Positions 8,494 through 16,731 of a DNA stretch of 64,000 nt are shown here, piece by piece (the stretch's first letter is position 1; every line of letters begins with the position of its first letter). The DNA comes from Avidesulfovibrio sp964369685 (GTDB lineage Bacteria; Desulfobacterota; Desulfovibrionia; Desulfovibrionales; Desulfovibrionaceae), in the NCBI GenBank assembly GCA_964369685.1, contig CAYJFB010000012.1:11041-75040 (forward strand). The letters run 5' to 3'. Position numbers and translations under genes: made by a program. Under the pieces are notes generated by a model. The model was not told the origin of the DNA, made no database searches, and saw only the letters and a program-made list of their open reading frames with translations.

Positions 8494-10357
8494 AAAAGAA
8501 CACAAAGAATTTCGTTCCATCGGTATTCGCTTGGATTCCGAAGGCTATCAACCCTCGCGTGTTGGATTGATGTTGTTGTTGAGTTTGGTTGTTTTTTTAT
8601 TTTGTTTGTTTGCATTGCGTTTTTGGTATCTGCAAGTGCACCGTGGCGAAGAATTTGCCCAAAAAGCTCGCGATAACCGTCTGCGTGAAGAACAAACCTA
8701 TGGTTTGCGAGGCATCATAAAAGATACACAAGGAAACGATCTGGCAGAAAATCGTCCTGCTTTTGCCCTCACGCTCACAAGAGAAGACTGTCCGGATATC
8801 CCCGCAACCTTGGCTCAAGTCAGTCATTGGTTACACATTCCCCTGACAGACCTTGAACAAAAATATCGCCAAGACGTACGCAAAAGTAAAGAATTTGAAC
8901 CCATGATTTTACAAGCAGACATGTCGTTCACCGAAGTGGCGCGTGTCGAGGCCGAGATCATCCGTTGGCCCGGTTTACAAATCGTTACTCGCACAAAACG
9001 CACCTATCCCTACAAAGACGCCTTCGCACACATCTTAGGATATGTAGCCGAAGCCAATGAACGCGATTTGCAAAATGATGACTATTTGGCTCTTGGCGAC
9101 AATGTCGGCAAACAAGGCCTTGAATTTGTGTTTGAAAAAAGTTTACGCGGTGAAAAAGGACTCAATAGCATTGAAGTCAATGTCTTGGGTCAAGCAATGA
9201 GCGAACGCCGACTCATTGAACCATCTGACGGAACAGACTTACATCTGACCCTCGATGCCGAATTGCAAGAAGCCATTGTTGATATTCTCGGTGACAAAAC
9301 AGGCAGCGTGATTGTCATGGATCCTTTCAACGGTGCGCTCAAGGCCTTGGTGACAACACCGGCTTACGACAACAACCTTTTTGTACAGGGTCTTTCACAA
9401 AAAACATGGAGTGCCTTGCGTGACAGTCCGTATTTTCCTTTACAAAATCGTGCCATTCAAAGTGTGTATCCACCGGGTTCGGTATGGAAACTTTTGATGG
9501 TGGGGCTTTTTTTGGAATCGGGCATCACACCTGATGAAGAAGTATACTGCTCCGGCGCAACCAAATTGGGAACACAAACCTTTCGTTGTTGGCGCCGTGG
9601 CGGACACGGATGGGTCGATATGGAGAAATCATTGACGGATTCCTGTGATATTTATTACTATTTAATGGGTGAAAAACTTGGCATCGATAAAATAGAAGCC
9701 TTTGCCCTTGCCAGCGGCTTCGGAAAACTGACCGGTATTGATTTGCCTCATGAAAAGACAGGCTTGGTTCCTTCTAAGGCATGGAAACGCCGTCGTTTTG
9801 ATGAACCGTGGTATCGTGGCGAAACCCTCAACGCTTCTATAGGTCAAGGGCATGTGTTGACGTCTCCGCTACAAATAACAACCTTTGTCAGCGCACTGCT
9901 TAACGGCGGAACACTGTTGAAACCACGCCTCTTGCACTCTGATCCTGTCACTGAACGCGGCACATTGCCCATGAGTGCCGCAACACGCGCGTTTATCCTT
10001 GATGCAATGATCAAGACGGCTACCAAAGGCACAGCCAAAGTGCTTGCCCGTTCCGATATGGTTTTGGGAGGTAAAACAGGTACGGCACAAGTTGTGCGAA
10101 TCAAAATGATCGGTAATCGCCGACTGAAAACCGAAGAAATGGCTTATTTTGAACGTGATCACGCATGGATCGCCACATGGGGTGACAAAGACGGACAAAC
10201 CCTTGTGGTCACCGTCATGATTGAACACGGAGGCGGCGGTAGCAGCACCGCAGGTCCCATCGCTCGTCAAATATATGAAAAAATATTTGGTGCACAACCC
10301 ATTATCGCCGATAGCACTCCTGAAAACAGAGGAATAAGCAATGCTTCAACACACTGA
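8477..10357 (+). CDS. mrdA: penicillin-binding protein 2 (peptidoglycan transpeptidase)
   Basis: This class B PBP drives cell-wall cross-linking during elongation. It has 626 residues, with an N-terminal membrane anchor (about residues 30-52), a PBP dimerisation domain and a transpeptidase domain. The active-site motifs are visible: SVWK (SxxK, nucleophile Ser) in YPPGSVWK, SCD (the SxD form usual in PBP2) in LTDSCDIYYY, and KTG in GGKTGTAQ. It overlaps mreD and the next gene by a few codons, so translation is probably coupled. The usual partner rodA does not follow. Confidence 0.95.
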   Translation: MKKLFEKEHKEFRSIGIRLDSEGYQPSRVGLMLLLSLVVFLFCLFALRFWYLQVHRGEEFAQKARDNRLREEQTYGLRGIIKDTQGNDLAENRPAFALTLTREDCPDIPATLAQVSHWLHIPLTDLEQKYRQDVRKSKEFEPMILQADMSFTEVARVEAEIIRWPGLQIVTRTKRTYPYKDAFAHILGYVAEANERDLQNDDYLALGDNVGKQGLEFVFEKSLRGEKGLNSIEVNVLGQAMSERRLIEPSDGTDLHLTLDAELQEAIVDILGDKTGSVIVMDPFNGALKALVTTPAYDNNLFVQGLSQKTWSALRDSPYFPLQNRAIQSVYPPGSVWKLLMVGLFLESGITPDEEVYCSGATKLGTQTFRCWRRGGHGWVDMEKSLTDSCDIYYYLMGEKLGIDKIEAFALASGFGKLTGIDLPHEKTGLVPSKAWKRRRFDEPWYRGETLNASIGQGHVLTSPLQITTFVSALLNGGTLLKPRLLHSDPVTERGTLPMSAATRAFILDAMIKTATKGTAKVLARSDMVLGGKTGTAQVVRIKMIGNRRLKTEEMAYFERDHAWIATWGDKDGQTLVVTVMIEHGGGGSSTAGPIARQIYEKIFGAQPIIADSTPENRGISNASTH

Positions 10358-10832
10358 TATTCTTACATGGGAAACCTTGCCTCTGTGGCTTGATACGCAG
10401 CGCAAAGCCGCAAAAAAAATCGTTTTTACCAACGGGTGTTACGATATCCTGCACCCGGGGCATGTTGATCTCTTGGCGCGTGCCAAAACCTTTGGGGATG
10501 TACTTCTTTTAGGTTTAAACAGTGATGATTCGGTTCGTCGTCAAAATAAAGGCACAGATCGGCCGCTCAATCCGTTTGCGGCGCGTGCGTTTGTTTTGGC
10601 ACACCTTGCCAGTGTCGATGCGGTTGTCGGTTTTGAAGAAGACACACCGGCACGCTTGCTTGAACTTGTTCAACCCGATGTGCTTGTAAAAGGCGGCGAT
10701 TGGTGTGTTGAGCATATTGTCGGACGTGAACACGTCGAAGCTCGTGGCGGACAAGTGCTCAGCCTACCCTTGCTTGAGGGATATTCCACAACACAGCTTG
10801 TGGAACGTATTCGCACAACATACTCTCAATAA
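10341..10832 (+). CDS. rfaE2: D-glycero-beta-D-manno-heptose 1-phosphate adenylyltransferase (RfaE domain 2 / HldE C-terminal type)
   Basis: This nucleotidyltransferase of 163 residues makes ADP-heptose for the LPS inner core. The motifs FTNGCYDILHPGHVDLL (HxGH), GLNSDDSVRR and LVKGGDW match the stand-alone adenylyltransferase form; the HldE kinase domain is absent and would be encoded elsewhere. It has a good ribosome site (GAGGAATAAGCA) and overlaps the end of mrdA by 17 bases, tying LPS-core synthesis to the elongation operon. Confidence 0.93.
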   Translation: MLQHTDILTWETLPLWLDTQRKAAKKIVFTNGCYDILHPGHVDLLARAKTFGDVLLLGLNSDDSVRRQNKGTDRPLNPFAARAFVLAHLASVDAVVGFEEDTPARLLELVQPDVLVKGGDWCVEHIVGREHVEARGGQVLSLPLLEGYSTTQLVERIRTTYSQ

Positions 10833-10960
10833 TGTTTTGATGTCTTGTCTTTTTTTTAAAAAAACTCTTCCCATCTTTTCTGTCACCATACAAGGTTCTT
10901 TTTTATTACTGTTGTCATACTATACAATAGAACATAAAAAACAACATCGTATATCTTTAC

Positions 10961-10989
10961 TTGCACTTGTTGCGGCTCTGGTTTATAAA
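10961..10989 (+). promoter_or_regulatory. predicted sigma70 promoter of pyk
   Basis: TTGCAC (10961-10966), a 17-base spacer and TATAAA (10984-10989), about 150 bases upstream of the pyruvate kinase start. Spacing and hexamers are close to consensus. Confidence 0.55.
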
Positions 10990-11014
10990 CAATAGGTCTT
11001 GGTGACGAAGTGTT

Positions 11015-11038
11015 GTCTGTTTTTTTAGAAAAACAGAC
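11015..11038. repeat. perfect inverted repeat in pyk leader
   Basis: GTCTGTTTTT, loop TTAG, AAAAACAGAC: ten perfect pairs just downstream of the predicted start of transcription. There is no T-run after the stem, so it may be an mRNA 5' structure or a protein site rather than a terminator. Confidence 0.5.
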
Positions 11039-11136
11039 GCGTTTGTTTTTCTTCGATGAACCTGCCCCCTGTGGCAAAAACATCACAATGAACACATGCA
11101 TAGTGATATGTTGGTGTTCTTAAAGGTTTTTTTATC

Positions 11137-12555
11137 ATGAGAACAAAAATCATAGCGACAATCGGACCTGCATCGAACAGTCGCGAAACGCTTTCTCAAC
11201 TGATTACGGCCGGTGTACGTATTTTTCGTTTGAACTTTTCGCACGGTGATGCTTCGGCGTTTGTGGATATCGTGAAAAATTTACGTGATCTTGAAGGTGA
11301 ACACGGGGTGCCCTTGACACTGATGCAAGATCTTGCCGGCCCCAAAATTCGTATCGGAACCTTGAAAGACGACGCCCCCATTACGGTCACCAAAGGCGAT
11401 ATTCTGCTCCTTGGCCCCAAAGAAAGCTTTACCGAAGAACTGCCTTATCTACCCTTTAATAATCAAACCATTCTCGCTGAACTCTTACCCGGCGATCGTT
11501 TGGTTTTGGCTGACGGTTCTTTGCAATTCAGAGTCATTGAAAATGTTGAAGGCTCTGTGTTTCGTTTGGAAGCCAGCAACAACGGCATGGTCACCTCACG
11601 TAAAGGTTTGACTTTGCCGGGAAAATCTATCCGATTGCCCGCTTTGACAGAAAAAGACAAAAAAAACCTTGTTGATGGTTTGGCTCTCGGCATTGACGCT
11701 GTGGCTCTTTCTTATGTCCAAACACCGAAAGACATTATTGAAGCCAAAGCCATCATTAAAGAACAGGGCAAAAATGTGCCTGTAGTTGCCAAATTGGAAC
11801 GCCGCAACGCCGTGGAGCGTTTGGACGCCATTCTCGAAGAAGCCGACGTGATTATGGTTGCACGCGGTGATTTGGGTGTGGAATGTTCGCTTGCCGAATT
11901 GCCTGCAATGCAAAAACGCATCATTCGTGCCTGTAACCGCGCTTCAAAACCGGTTATTGTTGCAACACAAATGTTGTTGTCAATGGTCTCAAGCCCGCAA
12001 CCGACCCGTGCCGAAACCACAGACGTGGCTAACGCCGTGCTTGACGGTGCCGATTGCGTTATGCTTTCCGAAGAAACCGCTATGGGGGCTTATCCTGTTG
12101 AAACGGTTGCCTTCATGGCTGATATTACGACCCGCGCCGAAGAATTTATGGCCGAAGTTCGTACGCCTCCGCAACCGACAGAAAGTAATGCCGTGGCTTC
12201 ACTTTTGGCTTACTCTGCTTGCCGTTTGGCTGAAAAAACCTCTGCCAAAGGCATTGTTGTACATACCATGTCCGGCTCTTCAGGACGCCTCATAGCCGCA
12301 CTGAAACCGCGTTGTGCCGTCTACGCCGTCACAAAAGACGAACAAACCTCGCGCGGACTCAACTTTTCTTGGGGGGTGACCCCTCGCGTACTTCCTTCAA
12401 ACACTGTGGAAAGACACCTTGAACGTGCGGAAAGCTTCATTAATCAAGCCACAGAATTTAAAGAAGGCGACGACGTGATCATTACGGCCAGCCAAGAATC
12501 TCGTCCAGAGGCCGTGAATTTTGGCACGAATGTTGTAAAAATCTACCGTAAATAA
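11137..12555 (+). CDS. pyk: pyruvate kinase
   Basis: This enzyme converts phosphoenolpyruvate and ADP to pyruvate and ATP, the last step of glycolysis. Its 472 residues are normal. It opens with TKIIATIGPAS and RLNFSHG, has the catalytic VMVARGDLGVE motif, then PTRAETTDVANAVLDGAD and MLSEETA in the active-site barrel, and a C-terminal regulatory domain. Only 15 bases separate it from the HD-GYP gene, which suggests cotranscription. Confidence 0.96.
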   Translation: MRTKIIATIGPASNSRETLSQLITAGVRIFRLNFSHGDASAFVDIVKNLRDLEGEHGVPLTLMQDLAGPKIRIGTLKDDAPITVTKGDILLLGPKESFTEELPYLPFNNQTILAELLPGDRLVLADGSLQFRVIENVEGSVFRLEASNNGMVTSRKGLTLPGKSIRLPALTEKDKKNLVDGLALGIDAVALSYVQTPKDIIEAKAIIKEQGKNVPVVAKLERRNAVERLDAILEEADVIMVARGDLGVECSLAELPAMQKRIIRACNRASKPVIVATQMLLSMVSSPQPTRAETTDVANAVLDGADCVMLSEETAMGAYPVETVAFMADITTRAEEFMAEVRTPPQPTESNAVASLLAYSACRLAEKTSAKGIVVHTMSGSSGRLIAALKPRCAVYAVTKDEQTSRGLNFSWGVTPRVLPSNTVERHLERAESFINQATEFKEGDDVIITASQESRPEAVNFGTNVVKIYRK

Positions 12556-12570
12556 AAACAGGACATACCT

Positions 12571-13581
12571 ATGGCTCGTACAAAAGGCAAAGCAGTGATC
12601 CCAGATAATATTTCTGAAGAATATTATCAAATCAGTGAAGAGATCTTATCCAGCTTTCCCAAATATCGTCCCGCTGTCGATTTGTTCCAATTCCGAAACG
12701 ATATAGCTCAACTATATCCTTTTTTTCGGAAAGGTTCGCGTTTGAGCAATGAGCAGGTTGAAGAGGCCAGAACGCTGTGTCAAAACGGAGAACTCTTTGT
12801 CTCGCGTACGGATCATCCCATTTATTCACAACACATGGTTAAGCAAGTTGACTTGGTTTTGCTTGATGTCAACTTGAAAGAAAGTGAAGTGGCAGACATC
12901 ATGATTCGCGCTTTGGCGATGCGTCTGACCAATCTCATTGAGCAACCTGTCAAACCGGTGTTTGATTTATTGTATAACGATTTGATGGTCGTGACAGAAT
13001 ACATTTCACAAGATAAACACCGTTCAAAATTGTTTGTACGTCGTTTGGATTGTGGTGATCATTCACTTGTTACACATTCTATCAATACGCTTGCAATCGG
13101 TCTTTGGCTTTTCTTGTATCATTTGGCTGCAGACGATTATAAAAGACGTCAACTCAACAATGTGGCCGTGGCGCTCATTTTGCATGATATTGGGATGAGT
13201 CGTATTCCGGCTTTTATTTTGAGCAAAACCAATGCGCTGACTCCCGATGAAAAAGACAAAATCCTGCAACACCAAGTCGAAGGTGCTAAAATGTTGCAGA
13301 AATTTGAATTAAGCAGTGATGAAGTCAAACAAGCACTCATGGAACACCATGAACGCTTGGACGGTTCAGGATATCCATCCCGTACCAAAGGCGATGATAT
13401 CAGTAAGTTTGGCAAATTATGTGCCGTTGCAGATTCTTTCTCCGCCATGGTGAGCAAAAGAGCCTACAATAAAAAAATATCCACACCTGCTGAAGCCAGT
13501 AAAGAACTCGCCGGTGATAAACGTTACGATTCACGTTTTACCACACCCTTGGCAAACGCCTATTTGACAAACATGTTTTAA
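12571..13581 (+). CDS. HD-GYP domain protein, probable cyclic-di-GMP phosphodiesterase
   Basis: The protein has 336 residues. The C-terminal half has the HD-GYP metal and catalytic residues: LHDIGM (the HD pair) and HHERLDGSGYP (the HHE and GYP part). Family members hydrolyse c-di-GMP. The N-terminal 150 residues are not a receiver, PAS or membrane domain that I can recognise. The ribosome site is AGGACATACCT. It is probably cotranscribed with pyk and is followed by a strong terminator. Confidence 0.88.
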   Translation: MARTKGKAVIPDNISEEYYQISEEILSSFPKYRPAVDLFQFRNDIAQLYPFFRKGSRLSNEQVEEARTLCQNGELFVSRTDHPIYSQHMVKQVDLVLLDVNLKESEVADIMIRALAMRLTNLIEQPVKPVFDLLYNDLMVVTEYISQDKHRSKLFVRRLDCGDHSLVTHSINTLAIGLWLFLYHLAADDYKRRQLNNVAVALILHDIGMSRIPAFILSKTNALTPDEKDKILQHQVEGAKMLQKFELSSDEVKQALMEHHERLDGSGYPSRTKGDDISKFGKLCAVADSFSAMVSKRAYNKKISTPAEASKELAGDKRYDSRFTTPLANAYLTNMF

Positions 13582-13645
13582 TCTTTTTTCATTATGGAAT
13601 GAAGAGACCAAAAAGCCATTAAAACATAAAATGAGCTTTTATTTT

Positions 13646-13680
13646 AAGGCGTTATATCAAAAGATATAACGCCTTTTTTT
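13646..13680 (+). terminator. strong intrinsic terminator
   Basis: Thirteen perfect pairs: AAGGCGTTATATC (13646-13658), loop AAAA, GATATAACGCCTT (13663-13675), running into a T tract. It ends the pyk-HD-GYP transcript between convergent genes. Confidence 0.92.
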
Positions 13681-13735
13681 GTTTATCAACTTCTTTTTTT
13701 AAAGGATGACTGCAGTTTAGAAACAAGAACACGCT

Positions 13736-14596
13736 CTATTCTGTTTCACTGGCTTTGGTAAATCTCAGATTTAAACAAACCATAATAAACGTACCGAGCA
13801 TCAGTAAAAATGAAATAGCATTGATCACAGGTGTACTGCCGTCTCTGACTTGGAGATACATATTAATGGGCAACGTGGGGTGTGAACCGACAAGAAAGAG
13901 TGTTGTGTTAAAATTTTCAAAACTCATCAAAAAAGCCACCGCCGCAGCACTGAAGACAGCAGGGCGTAAAAAAGGCAAAGTGATATACCAAATCACTTCA
14001 AAACGATTCGCGCCCAAATTGAGTGCGGCTTCTTCTTGTGTACGATCAAATTTTCGTAATCGTGTGGACACAATTAACGTCACAAATGTTGTGATGAATG
14101 AAAATTGTCCTAAAACCACCAACCAAAAACTGGGGCGTAAAAATTCAAAATCCACCCCCAAACGTTCTTCAATCCACAATCCGACAGAGTTAGCCGCCAG
14201 CAATTGTGAAATCCCCAAGACAACTCCGGGAATAACTAACGGTATCAACATAATCATATAAAGCAATCCCTTAAAAGGAAATGCTTCTTGTTCGAAAAGA
14301 AAAGCGGCACACGTCCCCACAAACACACTCAACAATGCAACCCAAAAGGCTGTTTGTAGACTGGTGAGCATGGCTTGCAGGTTTTGCGTATCGTGAAAAA
14401 TACCGATTCTGTCGGGACCGTCCGCAAAAAACCAATCAAGACTGAAGCCAAACCATGGCAATGACGGAAAATCAGAATTGTTGAACGCCAACACACACGT
14501 CACCACCAAAGGCGCAAAAAGAAAAATAAAATAACTTACCACAAAACAGTGAAATGAACATAAATAAAAACGTCCGTTGGGCAAAGAACGAATCAT
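13736..14596 (-). CDS. potC: spermidine/putrescine-type ABC transporter permease PotC
   Basis: This is an inner-membrane permease of 286 residues with about six membrane segments. The EAA loop EEAALNLGANRFEVIWYITL, which docks on the ATPase, is clear. The start ATG 14596 overlaps the potB stop (ATGA), giving translational coupling; the longer frame upstream is shadow sequence. It is the last gene of the potABC operon, and no periplasmic binding protein gene follows. Confidence 0.92.
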   Translation of the reverse strand: MIRSLPNGRFYLCSFHCFVVSYFIFLFAPLVVTCVLAFNNSDFPSLPWFGFSLDWFFADGPDRIGIFHDTQNLQAMLTSLQTAFWVALLSVFVGTCAAFLFEQEAFPFKGLLYMIMLIPLVIPGVVLGISQLLAANSVGLWIEERLGVDFEFLRPSFWLVVLGQFSFITTFVTLIVSTRLRKFDRTQEEAALNLGANRFEVIWYITLPFLRPAVFSAAAVAFLMSFENFNTTLFLVGSHPTLPINMYLQVRDGSTPVINAISFLLMLGTFIMVCLNLRFTKASETE

Positions 14597-15474
14597 GAGG
14601 CCACACCTCCCAAAGTTTGACGTGAGGCTTTCAAACCTAACCATACCAGTATGGAACTGATCGATAATAATAGGAAGCCGAAGGCTGCACCTTGATTCCA
14701 GTTAAAACTGGCGATAAACTGATTATAAATTTGTTCGGTAAACCACAGCGAATTTTTGCCGCCTAAAAGATTGACAGTCAAATAATTGCCCAAAGAAAGC
14801 ATAAAGACCATAATTGAACCCGAAATGATTCCGGACTTACAATGAGGTAAAATGATTGTTCGCCAAATACATAAACGGCTTGCACCCAAATCATAACCGG
14901 CTTCAATAAGACTGTCGTCAAGACTGTCCATTGTGGAAATCAAAGGCACAACCATAAACAGCATGGCACTGTAAACCAGCCCCATCAACATGGCGGCGTC
15001 GTTGTAAAGCATTTCAATGGGCGCATCTACAATGCCCAATTGCAGTAAAGCAAAATTGATGATGCCCGACTCACGCAACAAAATCATCCAACCATACACC
15101 CGCACCAATTCGTTGACCCAAAAAGGTAACAGCAACAAGAGCATGAGTGTTGTTGATAATTTCTTTTTTATAACTTTAGCTATATAAAAGGCAATGGGTA
15201 AACTCAAAATCAACGTACAAAACGTTGCCAAACACGCATAGGCCGTTGTACGCACAAATGTGAGCCAATAAATGGGTTCTTCAAAAAAAATTTTATAGTT
15301 ATCGAGTGTCCAACCGGGTGAAGAAAAATCATCACTGCGAAAGCTCATGTATAATAAATCCATTTGCGGCAATACAATCAGACAAAATAACCACAATAAA
15401 ACAGGAATAAGAAAAATCCAAAAAGCCAAAGAAGTCGTTGTGCCGTGAGCACTTGTGAGGTCTTTTTGTTGCAT
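14593..15474 (-). CDS. potB: spermidine/putrescine-type ABC transporter permease PotB
   Basis: This permease has 293 residues from ATG 15474, which lies one base after the potA stop. There are about six membrane segments and an EAA-type loop (EAGYDLGASRLCIWRTIILP). It pairs with PotC to form the channel. Substrate assignment to polyamines rests on similarity of the whole operon; related operons move other small cations. Confidence 0.92.
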   Translation of the reverse strand: MQQKDLTSAHGTTTSLAFWIFLIPVLLWLFCLIVLPQMDLLYMSFRSDDFSSPGWTLDNYKIFFEEPIYWLTFVRTTAYACLATFCTLILSLPIAFYIAKVIKKKLSTTLMLLLLLPFWVNELVRVYGWMILLRESGIINFALLQLGIVDAPIEMLYNDAAMLMGLVYSAMLFMVVPLISTMDSLDDSLIEAGYDLGASRLCIWRTIILPHCKSGIISGSIMVFMLSLGNYLTVNLLGGKNSLWFTEQIYNQFIASFNWNQGAAFGFLLLSISSILVWLGLKASRQTLGGVAS

Positions 15475-15475
15475 C

Positions 15476-16657
15476 TCAAGCCTCCTTACGAGTTTGAGAC
15501 AGTGTGTCCGGAGGCTGTGTCTTTGGATCGGTATCGGCAAAGCAGAGTCCTTTTTCAGGGTGCCAGCCGACGCTGAGTTTTCTTCCCGGTTCCAAGCCTG
15601 TGAAGGTTTTGTTTTGCGGCAGGTGTACCAGCAATTCATGACCTTGATCGGTCACCGTCAATAAACGGCTGTTTGCACCGTCAAATAAAACGGTTTTCAA
15701 TGTCACCGTAAAGATGTTTAAGCCTGTCGTTTCTTGCGGTTCAATAATCAACGATTCGGGGCGTACAAACAATTTTACGGTACTCTTCGCTGTGATTTGA
15801 GGAGGAGGGGTTTTTGTTCTTTTTGACGGGTTGAGTGACGTCAATGACGTGTCTTGCGGAATTTTCGCATGAAAAATAAAACCTTCTGCCGTGCGTACGG
15901 TCAGATCGTTGCCGTTTTTCTTTTCTGCCACGCTCGGCCACATGTTATTTTCTCCGACAAAACCGGCTACAAAGGCTGTTGTTGGATTGCCATATAAATC
16001 TTGCGGCGTACCGACTTGTTCAAACACACCGTGATTCATGACAGCGACGTTGTCAGACATCATCAAAGCTTCAGATTGATCATGGGTGATATAAACAAAT
16101 GTGGTACCAACTGTTGCTTGTAAACTTTTTAATTCAACTTTCATTTTTTCGCGTAATTTTAAATCCAACGCACCGAGAGGTTCGTCTAATAATAACACAG
16201 AAGGTTCAAGCACAAGACATCGGGCAATAGCAACACGCTGCTTTTGTCCTCCTGAAAGTTGAGAGATTTGTTTGTCGGCATAGCCTGTCAAGCCGACACG
16301 AGCCAACATATCTTCTGCTTTATTTCGTGCTTCTCGTGTTGAAATGCCTCGCCGTCGCAGACCAAAGGCGATGTTTTCTGCAACATTCATCATCGGGAAC
16401 AGCGCCAAATGCTGAAACACGAGATTTACAGGGCGCCTGTTTGGCGGCACGTTTTTCATATTTTTACCACGAATGGCAATGATCCCGCTACTTGGGGGCG
16501 TAAAACCCGCAATCATTCGCAATAATGTTGTCTTTCCACATCCTGACGGTCCAAGAATTGAAAAAAAGCTGCCTTTAGGCACGTCAAGCGAAACGTTGTC
16601 AACAACCATGGCGTCATTAAAGACCTTGCTCACTGCGTCCAATGATAAATCATACAT
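15476..16657 (-). CDS. potA: spermidine/putrescine-type ABC transporter ATP-binding protein PotA
   Basis: This ATPase has Walker A GPSGCGKTT, Q-loop LVFQHLALFP, signature LSGGQKQRVAIARCL, Walker B LLLDEPLGALD and the switch histidine in YITHDQ. Beyond residue 240 is a TOBE-type regulatory domain. Several ATGs are close together (16669, 16660, 16657); GGAGAG sits best for 16657. A short hairpin (16683-16697) lies in the leader. The gene follows relA in the same direction. Confidence 0.93.
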   Translation of the reverse strand: MYDLSLDAVSKVFNDAMVVDNVSLDVPKGSFFSILGPSGCGKTTLLRMIAGFTPPSSGIIAIRGKNMKNVPPNRRPVNLVFQHLALFPMMNVAENIAFGLRRRGISTREARNKAEDMLARVGLTGYADKQISQLSGGQKQRVAIARCLVLEPSVLLLDEPLGALDLKLREKMKVELKSLQATVGTTFVYITHDQSEALMMSDNVAVMNHGVFEQVGTPQDLYGNPTTAFVAGFVGENNMWPSVAEKKNGNDLTVRTAEGFIFHAKIPQDTSLTSLNPSKRTKTPPPQITAKSTVKLFVRPESLIIEPQETTGLNIFTVTLKTVLFDGANSRLLTVTDQGHELLVHLPQNKTFTGLEPGRKLSVGWHPEKGLCFADTDPKTQPPDTLSQTRKEA

Positions 16658-16682
16658 CATTCTCTCCATATTTTTTCTTTTA

Positions 16683-16697
16683 TGAGGGCATCCCTCA
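16683..16697 (-). promoter_or_regulatory. small hairpin upstream of potA
   Basis: TGAGGG-CAT-CCCTCA, six perfect pairs, 26 bases upstream of the potA start and after relA. It has no T tract. It could modulate read-through or potA translation. Confidence 0.3.
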
Positions 16698-16731
16698 GAG
16701 AGAGGAACGTATTCTGTGAAAAAGAATACAC

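Larger units (their letters stand above)
10833..11136. other. intergenic region before pyruvate kinase
   Basis: This 304-base gap is AT-rich. It holds a good sigma70-type promoter (10961-10989) and a perfect inverted repeat (11015-11038) in the leader. A frame running across this gap out of the end of the upstream gene has no family features and was not accepted. Confidence 0.6.

Noticed and set aside
10705..10995. 96-codon plus-strand frame overlapping the end of the heptose adenylyltransferase
   Set aside because: Starts inside a clear gene in another frame, and ends in promoter-like DNA; no ribosome site.
16709..16729. GTATTC...GAATAC stem after relA
   Set aside because: Only six pairs with a nine-base loop and no T tract; too weak to call a terminator.
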